A stretch of DNA of 17,595 nt from an uncultured Selenomonadaceae bacterium (GTDB lineage: Bacteria; Bacillota; Negativicutes; Selenomonadales; Selenomonadaceae), in assembly GCA_905233965.1 (NCBI GenBank), contig CAJOFG010000003.1:5971-23565 (forward strand), given 5' to 3'. Position numbers and translations under genes: made by a program. Under the pieces are notes generated by a model. It made no database searches. It was given only the letters and a program-made list of their open reading frames with translations, and had not been told where the DNA came from. Position 1 is the stretch's first letter. Every line of letters begins with the position of its first letter. Below, piece by piece: positions 1-6,956 of the stretch.

Positions 1-189
1 TTGAGTGACGAGGCGCAGATGACACTTCGCCGAAACGGATTTTATTTCATACCGACGAACCCGGACACCATCGCTTACAAAACTTTTGCCGGTAAAAATT
101 TGGTGCTGTTGAATCGTTCGGAAAATTTTTCGGAAAGTCAACGCGCAGATTTTTTGGACAGGTGGGTTAAACACATTCGTTTGAAGTGA
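1..189 (+). CDS. Unidentified small protein or C-terminal fragment
   Basis: An open frame runs from the window edge to a TGA at 187-189, so the true start may lie outside. A TTG at base 1 and an ATG at 19 (weak GAGG six bases before it) are both possible starts, giving 62 or 56 residues. The visible protein is basic and aromatic, with a segment reading NGFYFIPTNPDTIAYKTFAG followed by a short charged helix-like tail (SESQRADFLDRWVKHIRLK). I do not recognise the family. Base composition matches the neighbours. It lies on the same strand as rimO, 132 bases upstream. In related bacteria ftsK often precedes rimO, but this tail does not look like the FtsK C-terminus. A real gene end is likely; the function is unknown. 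Confidence 0.5.
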   Translation: MSDEAQMTLRRNGFYFIPTNPDTIAYKTFAGKNLVLLNRSENFSESQRADFLDRWVKHIRLK

Positions 190-215
190 AATATTTTTTT
201 AAGGAGAATTTTACA

Positions 216-251
216 TTGAAAGCCGGGCAACGTGACGTTGCATCCTTTTGA
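216..251 (+). other. Possible 11-residue leader ORF or duplicated rimO start region
   Basis: An AAGGAGA ribosome binding site at 201-207 is followed at 216 by TTGAAAGCCGG, the same 11 bases that open rimO at 322. The frame continues for 11 codons (MKAGQRDVASF) to TGA at 249. The frame contains a perfect 6-bp hairpin, GCAACG-TGA-CGTTGC (227-241). It could be a true leader peptide, a decoy initiation site, or a scar from duplication of the gene start. Nothing in the sequence proves translation. Confidence 0.3.
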
Positions 252-275
252 CACTCGATTGAGTTAAACGAAAAT
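248..275 (+). promoter_or_regulatory. Candidate sigma-A promoter upstream of rimO
   Basis: A perfect TTGACA lies at 248-253. With a 16-base spacer the -10 would be GAAAAT at 270-275 (four of six matches). The initiation site would fall about 40 bases before the rimO start. The weak -10 keeps this tentative. Confidence 0.3.
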
Positions 276-321
276 TGAAAGTTGTTGCCGCATACGAATA
301 TTTTTTTGAGGAGAGAAAATT

Positions 322-1656
322 TTGAAAGCCGGAATAATCAGTTTGGGCTGTGCGAAAAATTTGGTCGATACGGAAGTTATGCTCGGTATCATGAAGTCGC
401 ACGGCGTGACAATCACCCCGAATCCGTCCGAAGCGGATATTTTAATCGTAAACACTTGCGCCTTTATCGCCTCCGCGAAAGAGGAAGCAATTACCAACAT
501 CGTGACTTTTGCCGACTACAAAGAGTCCGGGCGTTGTCGTTCGCTCATCGTCGCCGGCTGTCTGGGTCAGCGTTACCGCAAAGAACTTTTGGACGAAATG
601 CCGGAGATCGACGCGATTATCGGCACGAACGCTTGGGACAGAATCATGGAGGCGATTGACGAAACTTTAGCCGGCAATCGCGTGATTTTAATCGGGGACA
701 ACGAAATTATTTACGGTGCAAAAACCCCCCGACTTCGCACCACGCCGGATTATACCGCTTACGTCAAAATTGCCGAGGGTTGCGATCATCGCTGTTCGTT
801 CTGCGCCATTCCGTTGATTCGCGGGAAACAAATTTCCCGGACGATTGAAGACATTCGTGAGGAAGTCGCCAAGCTTGCAGAAGAAGGCGTGAAGGAAATA
901 AATTTAATCGCGCAGGACACGACAAATTACGGGCGCGACATTTACGGCGAACCGCGACTTGCCGATTTGCTCCGCGAACTCGTCAAAGTCGAAAAAGTTT
1001 TCCGTATCAGAATTTTGTATTCCTATCCGAAAAATTTCACCGACGATTTGATTGACGTTATCGCGAACGAACCGAAAATTTGCAAGTACGTCGATTTGCC
1101 TTTGCAACACGCGGACAACGAAATTTTAAAAAGTATGCGCCGCCCGGACACTCGCGAATCCGTCACGGAGCTGATTAAAAAAATTCGGGAAAAAATTCCC
1201 GGCGTTTCACTTCGCGCAACTTTCATTGTCGGCTATCCCGGAGAAACGGACGAACAATTTCAAACGCTCAAAAATTTTGTCGAAGAAATTCGTCCGGACA
1301 AAGTCGGCGTATTCGTTTATTCGCCGGAGGAAGGGACTTCCGCTTACGAACTCGACGGGCAAATCTTGGAGGACGTGGCGCAGGAACGCTATCACGAATT
1401 GATGAGTGTACAAAGTTTAATTTCGCAGGAGATTAACGAAAGTCTTGTCGGAAAAGAATTTGACGTGCTGATTGAGGGACGCGACAGGGAGTCGTCGGAA
1501 ATTGCGGCGGGTCGTTCCTATCGCGAGGCTCCGGAAGTTGACGGACAATTTTATATCGAAAACGACAGCTTGAGTGAACCCGGCGACATTGTCCGCGTAA
1601 AAGTCACGGCGGGATTTGTTTACGACGTGGCGGCGGAAAGAATTGATGAGGAGTAA
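322..1656 (+). CDS. rimO: Ribosomal protein uS12 methylthiotransferase RimO
   Basis: RimO is a radical-SAM enzyme that places a methylthio group on the conserved aspartate of ribosomal protein uS12. The 444-residue product has the full family layout. An N-terminal MTTase domain carries the three auxiliary-cluster cysteines C10 (SLGCAKNLVD), C46 (NTCAF) and C80 (AGCLGQR). The radical-SAM domain has C154-x3-C158-x2-C161 (CDHRCSFC). A C-terminal TRAM-like domain starts near residue 380. The SLGCAKN opening and EGCDHRCSFCAIP favour RimO over the tRNA enzyme MiaB. The start is TTG at 322 behind GAGGAG (308-313); the product then begins MKAGIISLGC, as the family does. It is followed after six bases by pncC, whose ribosome binding site overlaps the end of rimO, so the two are co-transcribed. 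The length is normal and nothing is missing. Confidence 0.96.
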   Translation: MKAGIISLGCAKNLVDTEVMLGIMKSHGVTITPNPSEADILIVNTCAFIASAKEEAITNIVTFADYKESGRCRSLIVAGCLGQRYRKELLDEMPEIDAIIGTNAWDRIMEAIDETLAGNRVILIGDNEIIYGAKTPRLRTTPDYTAYVKIAEGCDHRCSFCAIPLIRGKQISRTIEDIREEVAKLAEEGVKEINLIAQDTTNYGRDIYGEPRLADLLRELVKVEKVFRIRILYSYPKNFTDDLIDVIANEPKICKYVDLPLQHADNEILKSMRRPDTRESVTELIKKIREKIPGVSLRATFIVGYPGETDEQFQTLKNFVEEIRPDKVGVFVYSPEEGTSAYELDGQILEDVAQERYHELMSVQSLISQEINESLVGKEFDVLIEGRDRESSEIAAGRSYREAPEVDGQFYIENDSLSEPGDIVRVKVTAGFVYDVAAERIDEE

Positions 1657-1662
1657 AAATTT

Positions 1663-2130
1663 TTGGAAAAGCAACTCGGAAAAATTTTAGCCGAAAAAAA
1701 TTTAACTGTTGCCTGTGCCGAATCCTGCACCGGCGGACTTTTGACGGGCAGGTTGACCGATACGCCCGGCAGCTCCGCTTACGTCGAAGGCTCAATCGTT
1801 TCCTACTCGAACCGGATAAAAAATTCCGTCCTTCGCGTCAAAGAGGACACGTTGAAAAAATTCGGCGCGGTCAGTGAGGAAACGGCACGCGAAATGGCGA
1901 CAAACGTCCGGGAAATTTTTAAAACCGGCATCGGGCTGAGTACAACCGGAATTGCCGGACCGGGCGGCGGCACTCCGGAAAAACCTGTCGGTTTGGTTTA
2001 CATCGGAATCAGCGACGGAAAAAAATGTTTTGTGAAGAAATACAATTTTTCCGGCACCCGGAGCGAAATAAGAAATTCGACCGTCAACGAAATTATTTCG
2101 GAGACAATAAAATTTTTAAACGAAAATTGA
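1663..2130 (+). CDS. pncC: Nicotinamide-nucleotide amidohydrolase PncC (CinA C-terminal domain, stand-alone)
   Basis: This 155-residue protein is the stand-alone form of the CinA C-terminal domain. The family removes the amide from nicotinamide mononucleotide, giving nicotinate mononucleotide for NAD recycling. It shows AESCTGG (residues 19-25), where the serine is the expected nucleophile, and the conserved TGIAGPGGGTPEKPVG segment near residues 94-109. The N-terminal molybdopterin-binding-like domain of full CinA is absent and there is no room for it, since the start follows the rimO stop directly. The start is TTG at 1663 with GAGGAG at 1648-1653 overlapping the rimO stop, so translation is probably coupled. 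In many Bacillota pgsA sits between rimO and cinA and recA follows; neither is here. The family assignment is firm, and the exact substrate is taken from the family. Confidence 0.93.
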   Translation: MEKQLGKILAEKNLTVACAESCTGGLLTGRLTDTPGSSAYVEGSIVSYSNRIKNSVLRVKEDTLKKFGAVSEETAREMATNVREIFKTGIGLSTTGIAGPGGGTPEKPVGLVYIGISDGKKCFVKKYNFSGTRSEIRNSTVNEIISETIKFLNEN

Positions 2131-2149
2131 ATTTGGAGGAGAAAATTTT

Positions 2150-2800
2150 ATGAAAAAACTTTTTTTGATGACGGCAATGTTGCTCACCTTGTTCACGGCA
2201 ACGGTTTTTGCCGCAGAACCTCAAGCCGAACAACCGGCACCGACTGCAACTCAACCGGAGCAAAACACTTTGACCGAATACACCAGTAAAGTTTTCGGTT
2301 TCAAAATGGTTTGTCCGCCCAATCCGGTTGTCGTCGTGAATCCGACTGACGAGAAGGGCGAAACTCTCGTCTATCAAAGCGAAGGGATAAAAATTTTGCG
2401 CGGTATACAAGTCAAGCTCGACGCATTCAAAAACGACGATGTGCCGGACTTCAACAAAGCTTCCAAAAAAGTCATTGATGAATATCTCGACAAATTGAAG
2501 AAAGCCAACTCTTACGAAGTCGCCGAACTCGTGAACATCAGCAAGGACATTAAAGGCGTTTTCGTTTTGACGGCAAAAGAAATTGACGTACTGGACGACA
2601 ACGGCGAAGTCGAAGGAACTTTGGTTGCCGACTCTCAAATCGCGGCAACTTTCTTCCGTACCAAAAGCGGTCGTTGCATCGAAATTCAACTTCTCTCCGA
2701 TGACTTCGGCGAGGACGTTATGAAAGTTTACAGACACGCAGTCGCAACTTATCAAGACGCAACCGATTTGTCCGGAACGAAAGGCAAGAAGAAAAAATAA
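2150..2800 (+). CDS. Secreted protein of unknown function
   Basis: The start is ATG at 2150 behind a strong GGAGGAGA (2135-2142). The 216-residue product begins with a clear Sec signal peptide: MKK, a hydrophobic stretch over residues 4-20, and a VFA-A cleavage site after residue 21. There is no lipobox cysteine, so it should be periplasmic or exported rather than a lipoprotein. Next comes a Pro/Gln/Ala/Thr-rich linker (about 22-45), then one globular domain (about 46-205, beginning TSKVFGFKMVCPP) with mixed beta and helical character, and a GKKKKK tail. I do not recognise the domain; it loosely recalls small exported proteins that start with a 'folds the substrate face' strand, but no motif settles it. 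It lies 19 bases after pncC and before a terminator, so it is the last gene of the rimO operon. Conserved context with rimO and pncC would be the best clue to its role. Confidence 0.85.
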   Translation: MKKLFLMTAMLLTLFTATVFAAEPQAEQPAPTATQPEQNTLTEYTSKVFGFKMVCPPNPVVVVNPTDEKGETLVYQSEGIKILRGIQVKLDAFKNDDVPDFNKASKKVIDEYLDKLKKANSYEVAELVNISKDIKGVFVLTAKEIDVLDDNGEVEGTLVADSQIAATFFRTKSGRCIEIQLLSDDFGEDVMKVYRHAVATYQDATDLSGTKGKKKK

Positions 2801-2834
2801 TTCGGACGCAAAAATTTTTCACGAACCGAAATAA

Positions 2835-2880
2835 AAAATCCTCGAAGGGTAATTGAAACCCTTTGAGGATTTTATTTTTT
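2835..2880 (+). terminator. Intrinsic terminator after the secreted-protein gene
   Basis: AAAATCCTCGAAGGG pairs with CCCTTTGAGGATTTT (2835-2849 with 2859-2873) with one G-T wobble and a short AT-rich loop, followed by TTTATTTTTT. The A-rich left flank gives a T-tract on the other strand too, so it could also stop transcription coming from era. Confidence 0.9.
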
Positions 2881-2906
2881 CGTGCCGGAAAAGTTATCAC
2901 CGACCG

Positions 2907-3045
2907 GGGTGTGTCGGTAAAGTAAGAATGTGCGACGTGACGTGGAATTTTTTCGTCCGACGAGGAAAAATTTCGCAGGAATATCGTACATATTTCAAGA
3001 AAAAATAACCGTCATCGGCGTGCGTTCGTCTTTACCGACACGCCC
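2907..3045. repeat. 139-bp imperfect inverted-repeat element ending in the era stop codon
   Basis: The left arm GGGTGTGTCGGTAAAG (2907-2922) is the reverse complement of 3030-3045 with one mismatch, which is a G-T pair in RNA. Pairing resumes inside: GAATGTGCGACGTGACG (2926-2942) matches the complement of about 3011-3028 with several wobbles and one bulge, and ATTTTTTC lies on both sides further in. A smaller hairpin, GGAATAT/ATATTTC, sits near 2978-2996. There is no coding frame of note. No clear target-site duplication flanks the arms. It could be a MITE-like non-autonomous element or a long structured RNA. I cannot assign it to an IS family and see no second copy here. Confidence 0.55.
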
Positions 3046-3941
3046 TAATCTTTCGGCGCACTCAATCCGAAATTTTGAATCGCTCCGGCTGAGTTTCGCC
3101 AATTTCGTTTGACTTTAACCCACAAGTCCAGGAAAACTTTTTTGCCGAGCAACATTTCAATTTCCGGGCGCGCATTTTGTCCGACGACTTTTAAAAGCCC
3201 GCCGCCTTTGCCGATTAAAATTCCTTTTTGCGATTCGCGTTCGACATAAATTATCGCTCTTATGTAAGTCGATTTTTTCGAGCGTTCGGAAATTTCTTCA
3301 ATGTCAACGGCGATTGAGTGCGGCACTTCGTCCTCCGTGACGTGCAAAATTTTTTCGCGTATCATTTCGGCGATTATCAATCTTTCCGGCTGATCCGTCA
3401 AAGTGTCGTCCGGGTAATATTTCGGTCCTTCCGGCAAAAATTTTTTCGCTTCGTCCAAAAGCTCTTCGACGTTCGTACCGTCCGCCGCGCTTATCGGGAC
3501 GACCGCCGCGAAATTTCGACGCTCCGAATAAGCGGAGATTATCGGCAAAAGTTTTTCCCTGTCGAGCAAATCAATTTTGTTTATCGCCAAAATTACCGGC
3601 GCGGTAACATTTTCCAGCCGCTCCAAAATATATTTTTCGCCGCCGCCGAATTTTTCCGACGCGTCCGTCACAAAAAAAATTACGTCAACCTCTTTTAAAG
3701 TTCCTTCCGCCGCCTTCAACATATGTTCGCCGAGTTTGAATTTCGGCTTGTGTATTCCCGGCGTGTCGAGAAAAATAAATTGCGCGTCCTCCCGCGTCAA
3801 AATACATCTTATTCGACTGCGCGTGGTCTGCGGCTTGTCGGACATGGCGGCAACTTTTTGCCCGATAATTTTATTCACCAAAGTTGATTTTCCCACGTTC
3901 GGGCGACCGATAACCGCGATAAATCCGGATTTGTAATTCAA
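3045..3941 (-). CDS. era: GTPase Era
   Basis: Era is an essential GTPase that binds the 3' end of 16S rRNA and helps mature the 30S subunit. The 298-residue product has the G1 loop GRPNVGKST (12-20), the switch region KPQTTRSRI (36-44), G3 DTPG (59-62), G4 NKID (121-124) and G5 SAADG (151-155). A C-terminal KH domain follows (about 205-290) with GKGGGLLK as its RNA-binding loop. The start is TTG at 3941, and TTGA overlaps the stop of the preceding FliB-like gene by four bases; AAGGGAG lies nine bases upstream. The tail beyond the usual FGL-like end is SAPKD, and the TAG stop lies inside the right arm of the inverted repeat, which may have supplied the last codons. In Bacillota ybeY, dgkA, cdd and era are often adjacent; here two FliB-like genes occupy the space between ybeY and era. 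Confidence 0.96.
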   Translation of the reverse strand: MNYKSGFIAVIGRPNVGKSTLVNKIIGQKVAAMSDKPQTTRSRIRCILTREDAQFIFLDTPGIHKPKFKLGEHMLKAAEGTLKEVDVIFFVTDASEKFGGGEKYILERLENVTAPVILAINKIDLLDREKLLPIISAYSERRNFAAVVPISAADGTNVEELLDEAKKFLPEGPKYYPDDTLTDQPERLIIAEMIREKILHVTEDEVPHSIAVDIEEISERSKKSTYIRAIIYVERESQKGILIGKGGGLLKVVGQNARPEIEMLLGKKVFLDLWVKVKRNWRNSAGAIQNFGLSAPKD

Positions 3942-5206
3942 AATAAATTCTCCCTTTCCGTTTGCAAAAATGTGGAAATAATTTTCAAAGTGTCCTCTTC
4001 GTCGTCGAAAAAAGTTTCAATCGTGCCGTCGTACTCCGTGTTATGGTCGATTGAGTTTGTGAGGTTGGAAATCATCAGCACGACGTTTGTTTTGTTGTCC
4101 TCCGTCAGAAAAGAATTTTTGCCGGGAACATTTTTGAACATCGACATCATCACGCAGAAAGTAAAAAGTTCGATAATTTTGTAATTCACGACGAATACGG
4201 CGAAATTTTTTCGTATCGACGAGGAACCTCTCAGCCGGAACGGATAGAGGTTGTAAAAAAATTCGTTGACGAGATAATTTTCAAAAATCCCGGCGAAGTA
4301 CCGGACAAATTTTTTTCGCTCCCCGTTCAGGCTCAAATATTTTTCGGTGACTTCCGAAATCGAATTGCCGGACTTAATTTTAAGGACATCTTCTACCGCG
4401 TCAAGGAAAAGATTTTTCGTGCCGTGATATTTTAATTTTTTGTCGTAAAGAATTTCCAGAACATTGTCGCGCATGAACCGGATAAACTCTTCCGGATTGA
4501 ATTTTATCCCTGATAAAATTTCCGGCACCTGTTCGGAAATAAATTTTTCGGACGTGTAAAATTCGGCGAGGTTTGAAATTTCCGACGCTCTCCAGGCGTT
4601 TATGAGTTCGTCGAGTTTGTCGAGAAAAAATCCGAGTACCGCCAACCTTTCATCGACGGTTAATTTTCGCTCCTGCAAAATTGAAATTGCCGCCTTTTGA
4701 GTTTCGACAATCAACCCGGAAAAATTTTCGGACGCGGTAACTTTGCAAGTCATTATCCTTCCGAAATCCGGTATCACGTCAGATTTTTCAAACGCAATCG
4801 GCTCTTCGCGAAGGAGAATCAATCGGGCGGCGACCGGGCAGGTAAGGCACAACGACATTTCCAAAATGTTGCCGATTTTAACCGGGTTGCGCGGATAAGT
4901 CCGGCAAGTAACCGACAAAAATTTTTCGCCGTAAGTTTTTTGAATTATGCAGAGTTTGTCCTCCGTCAGGAACGGGCAGAAATTTTTTTCGTTCATCACG
5001 ACAATTTTGGAATTTCTCTCTTCGGAAAAAATTATTTTCGACGTGATGTCTTTCGCCGCCGCGTCAGGTTGCAACCTCGAATAATTTTTGTAAGTTTCTT
5101 CGTCAATGTCGATATTCCACCCCTTACAGCAAAGCGAGTTGCATTTTTGCCCGTCGCATTGAAATTTTTCGACGTAGTCCGGGCGGAAAAAAAATTCTTT
5201 GTCCAT
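3938..5206 (-). CDS. FliB-like lysine-N-methylase, copy 1 (downstream copy)
   Basis: This 422-residue protein belongs to the FliB family. Salmonella FliB methylates lysines on flagellin and carries a [4Fe-4S] cluster. The N-terminal cysteine signature is clear: C17-x4-C22-x3-C26-C27 (FQCDGQKCNSLCCKGW), then C77, C86, C101 (SVTCRTYPR), C120 and C123 (LCLTCPVA). The remaining two thirds are helical and lack signal or membrane segments. The start is ATG at 5206 behind GGAG, 14 bases after the stop of its paralogue; its own stop overlaps the era start by four bases. No flagellin gene is in the window, so the substrate is unknown, and the name FliB is transferred from the family only. The N-terminal cysteine pattern also resembles YkgJ-type cluster-binding proteins. 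Confidence 0.85.
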   Translation of the reverse strand: MDKEFFFRPDYVEKFQCDGQKCNSLCCKGWNIDIDEETYKNYSRLQPDAAAKDITSKIIFSEERNSKIVVMNEKNFCPFLTEDKLCIIQKTYGEKFLSVTCRTYPRNPVKIGNILEMSLCLTCPVAARLILLREEPIAFEKSDVIPDFGRIMTCKVTASENFSGLIVETQKAAISILQERKLTVDERLAVLGFFLDKLDELINAWRASEISNLAEFYTSEKFISEQVPEILSGIKFNPEEFIRFMRDNVLEILYDKKLKYHGTKNLFLDAVEDVLKIKSGNSISEVTEKYLSLNGERKKFVRYFAGIFENYLVNEFFYNLYPFRLRGSSSIRKNFAVFVVNYKIIELFTFCVMMSMFKNVPGKNSFLTEDNKTNVVLMISNLTNSIDHNTEYDGTIETFFDDEEDTLKIISTFLQTERENLF

Positions 5207-5220
5207 ATTATCTCCAAAGT

Positions 5221-6489
5221 TTAATCTGTCTGCAAAAATGCGGACATGATTTTTAAAGTGTCGTCGTTGTTCTCAAAATTTTTTTCGATTGTTTGAATGT
5301 ATGCGGCGTTGTGATCAATGAAATGAGCAAGATTTGAAATCATAATCACTATATTCGGTTTGTATCTGGCAATCAATCCGGCAAAAACACTGTCAGATTT
5401 TTGATAGTTGGATACCGTGACGCTGAACGTAAAAGTTTCGATAATCTTGTATGTGGCAAGGAGGACAGCGAAATTTTTTCGGATTGAGTGATCTCCTTCA
5501 TTTTTCCACGGATAGAATTTATAAAAAAATTCGTTGACGATGTAATTTTCAAAGAGTGTATCAAAGAGATTTGTAAAATTTTTTCGCGCTTGATTCAATG
5601 TCATATAATTTTTGGCGACATCGGCAACGGAAACCGCTCCGTTTTCGTTTGCGACAATTTGAAAAACATTCGTAAAAGATTCAAGGTAAAAAGTATTCTC
5701 ACGTTGAAACGGAGATTTTTTTCCGTACAAACTTTCCAAAACGCCCATCATAATTTTTACGAATTGTGCCACGTCGAATCGAACGGCAGACAAAAATTCC
5801 GGCACCTGTTCGGAAATAAATTTTTCCGACGTGTAAAATTCGACGAGGTTTGAAATTTCTTCGACTTTACCGGAAGTCATGAGTTCGTCGAGTTTGTCGA
5901 GAAAAAAACCGAGTACCGCCAACCTTTGTTCAATCGTCAAACGTCGCTCCTGAAGAATTGAAATTGCCGCCTTTTGAGTTGTAAAAATATGTTCGGAAGT
6001 CAGTCCGTTTTCCGGTCTTATATTTCTGAACGTAACTTTACCGGCACCGGGCATACGCATTTCATTTTCCACAAACTTAATCGGTTCTTTCTGCAAAAGT
6101 ATGAGTTCTGCGGCAACCGGACAAGTGACGCACAAAGATATTTCATGAACGTCACCGATTTTATAAACACTTCGCGGATAAGTTTGACAGGTGACCGACA
6201 AATAATCTTCGCCGTGCTTTTTTTGTATGATGCAAAAATTATTTTCGTCCAGTAACGGGCAACTTCCGGTTTCGTCGAGTGCGATGACATATTTGTCGAT
6301 TTTGTCGTCAAATTTTATCTTTGAAGTAATTTCTTTTGCCGCCGCTTTCGGTCTCAACTTTTCGTAGCTCTTGTAAGTTTTTTTGTCAATGTCTATGCGC
6401 CAACCTCTGCAACAGTGCGCCTTGCATTTTTGTCCGTCGCATTGAAATTTTTCGACATACTCCGGTCTGAAAAAAATTTTCTTCTTCAT
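5221..6489 (-). CDS. FliB-like lysine-N-methylase, copy 2 (upstream copy)
   Basis: A tandem paralogue of the next gene, also 422 residues. All cluster cysteines are kept at the same places (C17, C22, C26, C27, then the CPLLDENNFC pair, SVTCQTYPR and LCVTCPVA). The two proteins are close at the N-terminus and in the centre (QKAAISILQER, RLAVLGFFLDKLDEL, EFYTSEKFISEQVPE) and diverge in the last third. The start is ATG at 6489 behind GGGAGAG; ATGA overlaps the ybeY stop by four bases, so translation is coupled. Keeping every cysteine argues that both copies are functional, perhaps on different proteins or different lysines. As with copy 1, the methylase role comes from the family, and no substrate gene is nearby. 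Confidence 0.85.
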   Translation of the reverse strand: MKKKIFFRPEYVEKFQCDGQKCKAHCCRGWRIDIDKKTYKSYEKLRPKAAAKEITSKIKFDDKIDKYVIALDETGSCPLLDENNFCIIQKKHGEDYLSVTCQTYPRSVYKIGDVHEISLCVTCPVAAELILLQKEPIKFVENEMRMPGAGKVTFRNIRPENGLTSEHIFTTQKAAISILQERRLTIEQRLAVLGFFLDKLDELMTSGKVEEISNLVEFYTSEKFISEQVPEFLSAVRFDVAQFVKIMMGVLESLYGKKSPFQRENTFYLESFTNVFQIVANENGAVSVADVAKNYMTLNQARKNFTNLFDTLFENYIVNEFFYKFYPWKNEGDHSIRKNFAVLLATYKIIETFTFSVTVSNYQKSDSVFAGLIARYKPNIVIMISNLAHFIDHNAAYIQTIEKNFENNDDTLKIMSAFLQTD

Positions 6490-6953
6490 TTAAAGTCTCT
6501 CCCGATTCCAAGTTTCGACATTACAAAATTTTGTTCGTTCTCCATTTCGATTCGCTCTTCCTCCTCCATGTGGTCGTAGCCGAGCAGGTGCAACATTCCG
6601 TGAACCGAAAGGAAAACCATTTCGCGCAAAATCGAATGTCCGTATTCCTCTGCTTGAATTTTCGCCCGTTCGACGGAGATTATAATTTCGCCGAGAATTT
6701 CAATTTCCGGATTCAAAATTTCCGGTTCGTCGCTTTCCCGGAAGGCGAAAGACAAAACGTCCGTCGGTCTGTCTGTGCCGCGATATTTTTTGTTCAATTC
6801 GTGAATTTTTTCGTCGGTCGTGAAAATTACGTCGAGTTCGGAATTTTCCGCGCCGTAAATTTTTCCGACGACATCAGCCGCACGAATTATTTCGTCCTCA
6901 AAAATTTTTTCGACTTTCAAATTTTCCGGAATTTTTGTTACGGATACAATCAT
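6486..6953 (-). CDS. ybeY: Endoribonuclease / rRNA maturation factor YbeY
   Basis: YbeY is a zinc-dependent single-strand endoribonuclease needed for 16S rRNA 3' maturation and 70S quality control. The 155-residue product carries the metal motif HGMLHLLGYDH (H118, H122, H128) and the conserved stretch YRGTDRPTDVLSF (58-70) before it. The start is ATG at 6951-6953, three bases after the larC stop. Only a GGGAG about 20 bases upstream is visible, so translation probably depends on coupling to larC. The end overlaps the first FliB-like gene (ATGA). The length is typical. Sharing an operon with era fits joint work on the small subunit. Confidence 0.96.
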   Translation of the reverse strand: MIVSVTKIPENLKVEKIFEDEIIRAADVVGKIYGAENSELDVIFTTDEKIHELNKKYRGTDRPTDVLSFAFRESDEPEILNPEIEILGEIIISVERAKIQAEEYGHSILREMVFLSVHGMLHLLGYDHMEEEERIEMENEQNFVMSKLGIGRDFK

Positions 6954-6956
6954 CTT

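Noticed and set aside
2093..2755. 220-codon open frame on the minus strand opposite the secreted-protein gene
   Set aside because: The plus-strand gene has a strong ribosome binding site, a signal peptide and operon context; the antisense frame has none and is a codon-bias mirror.
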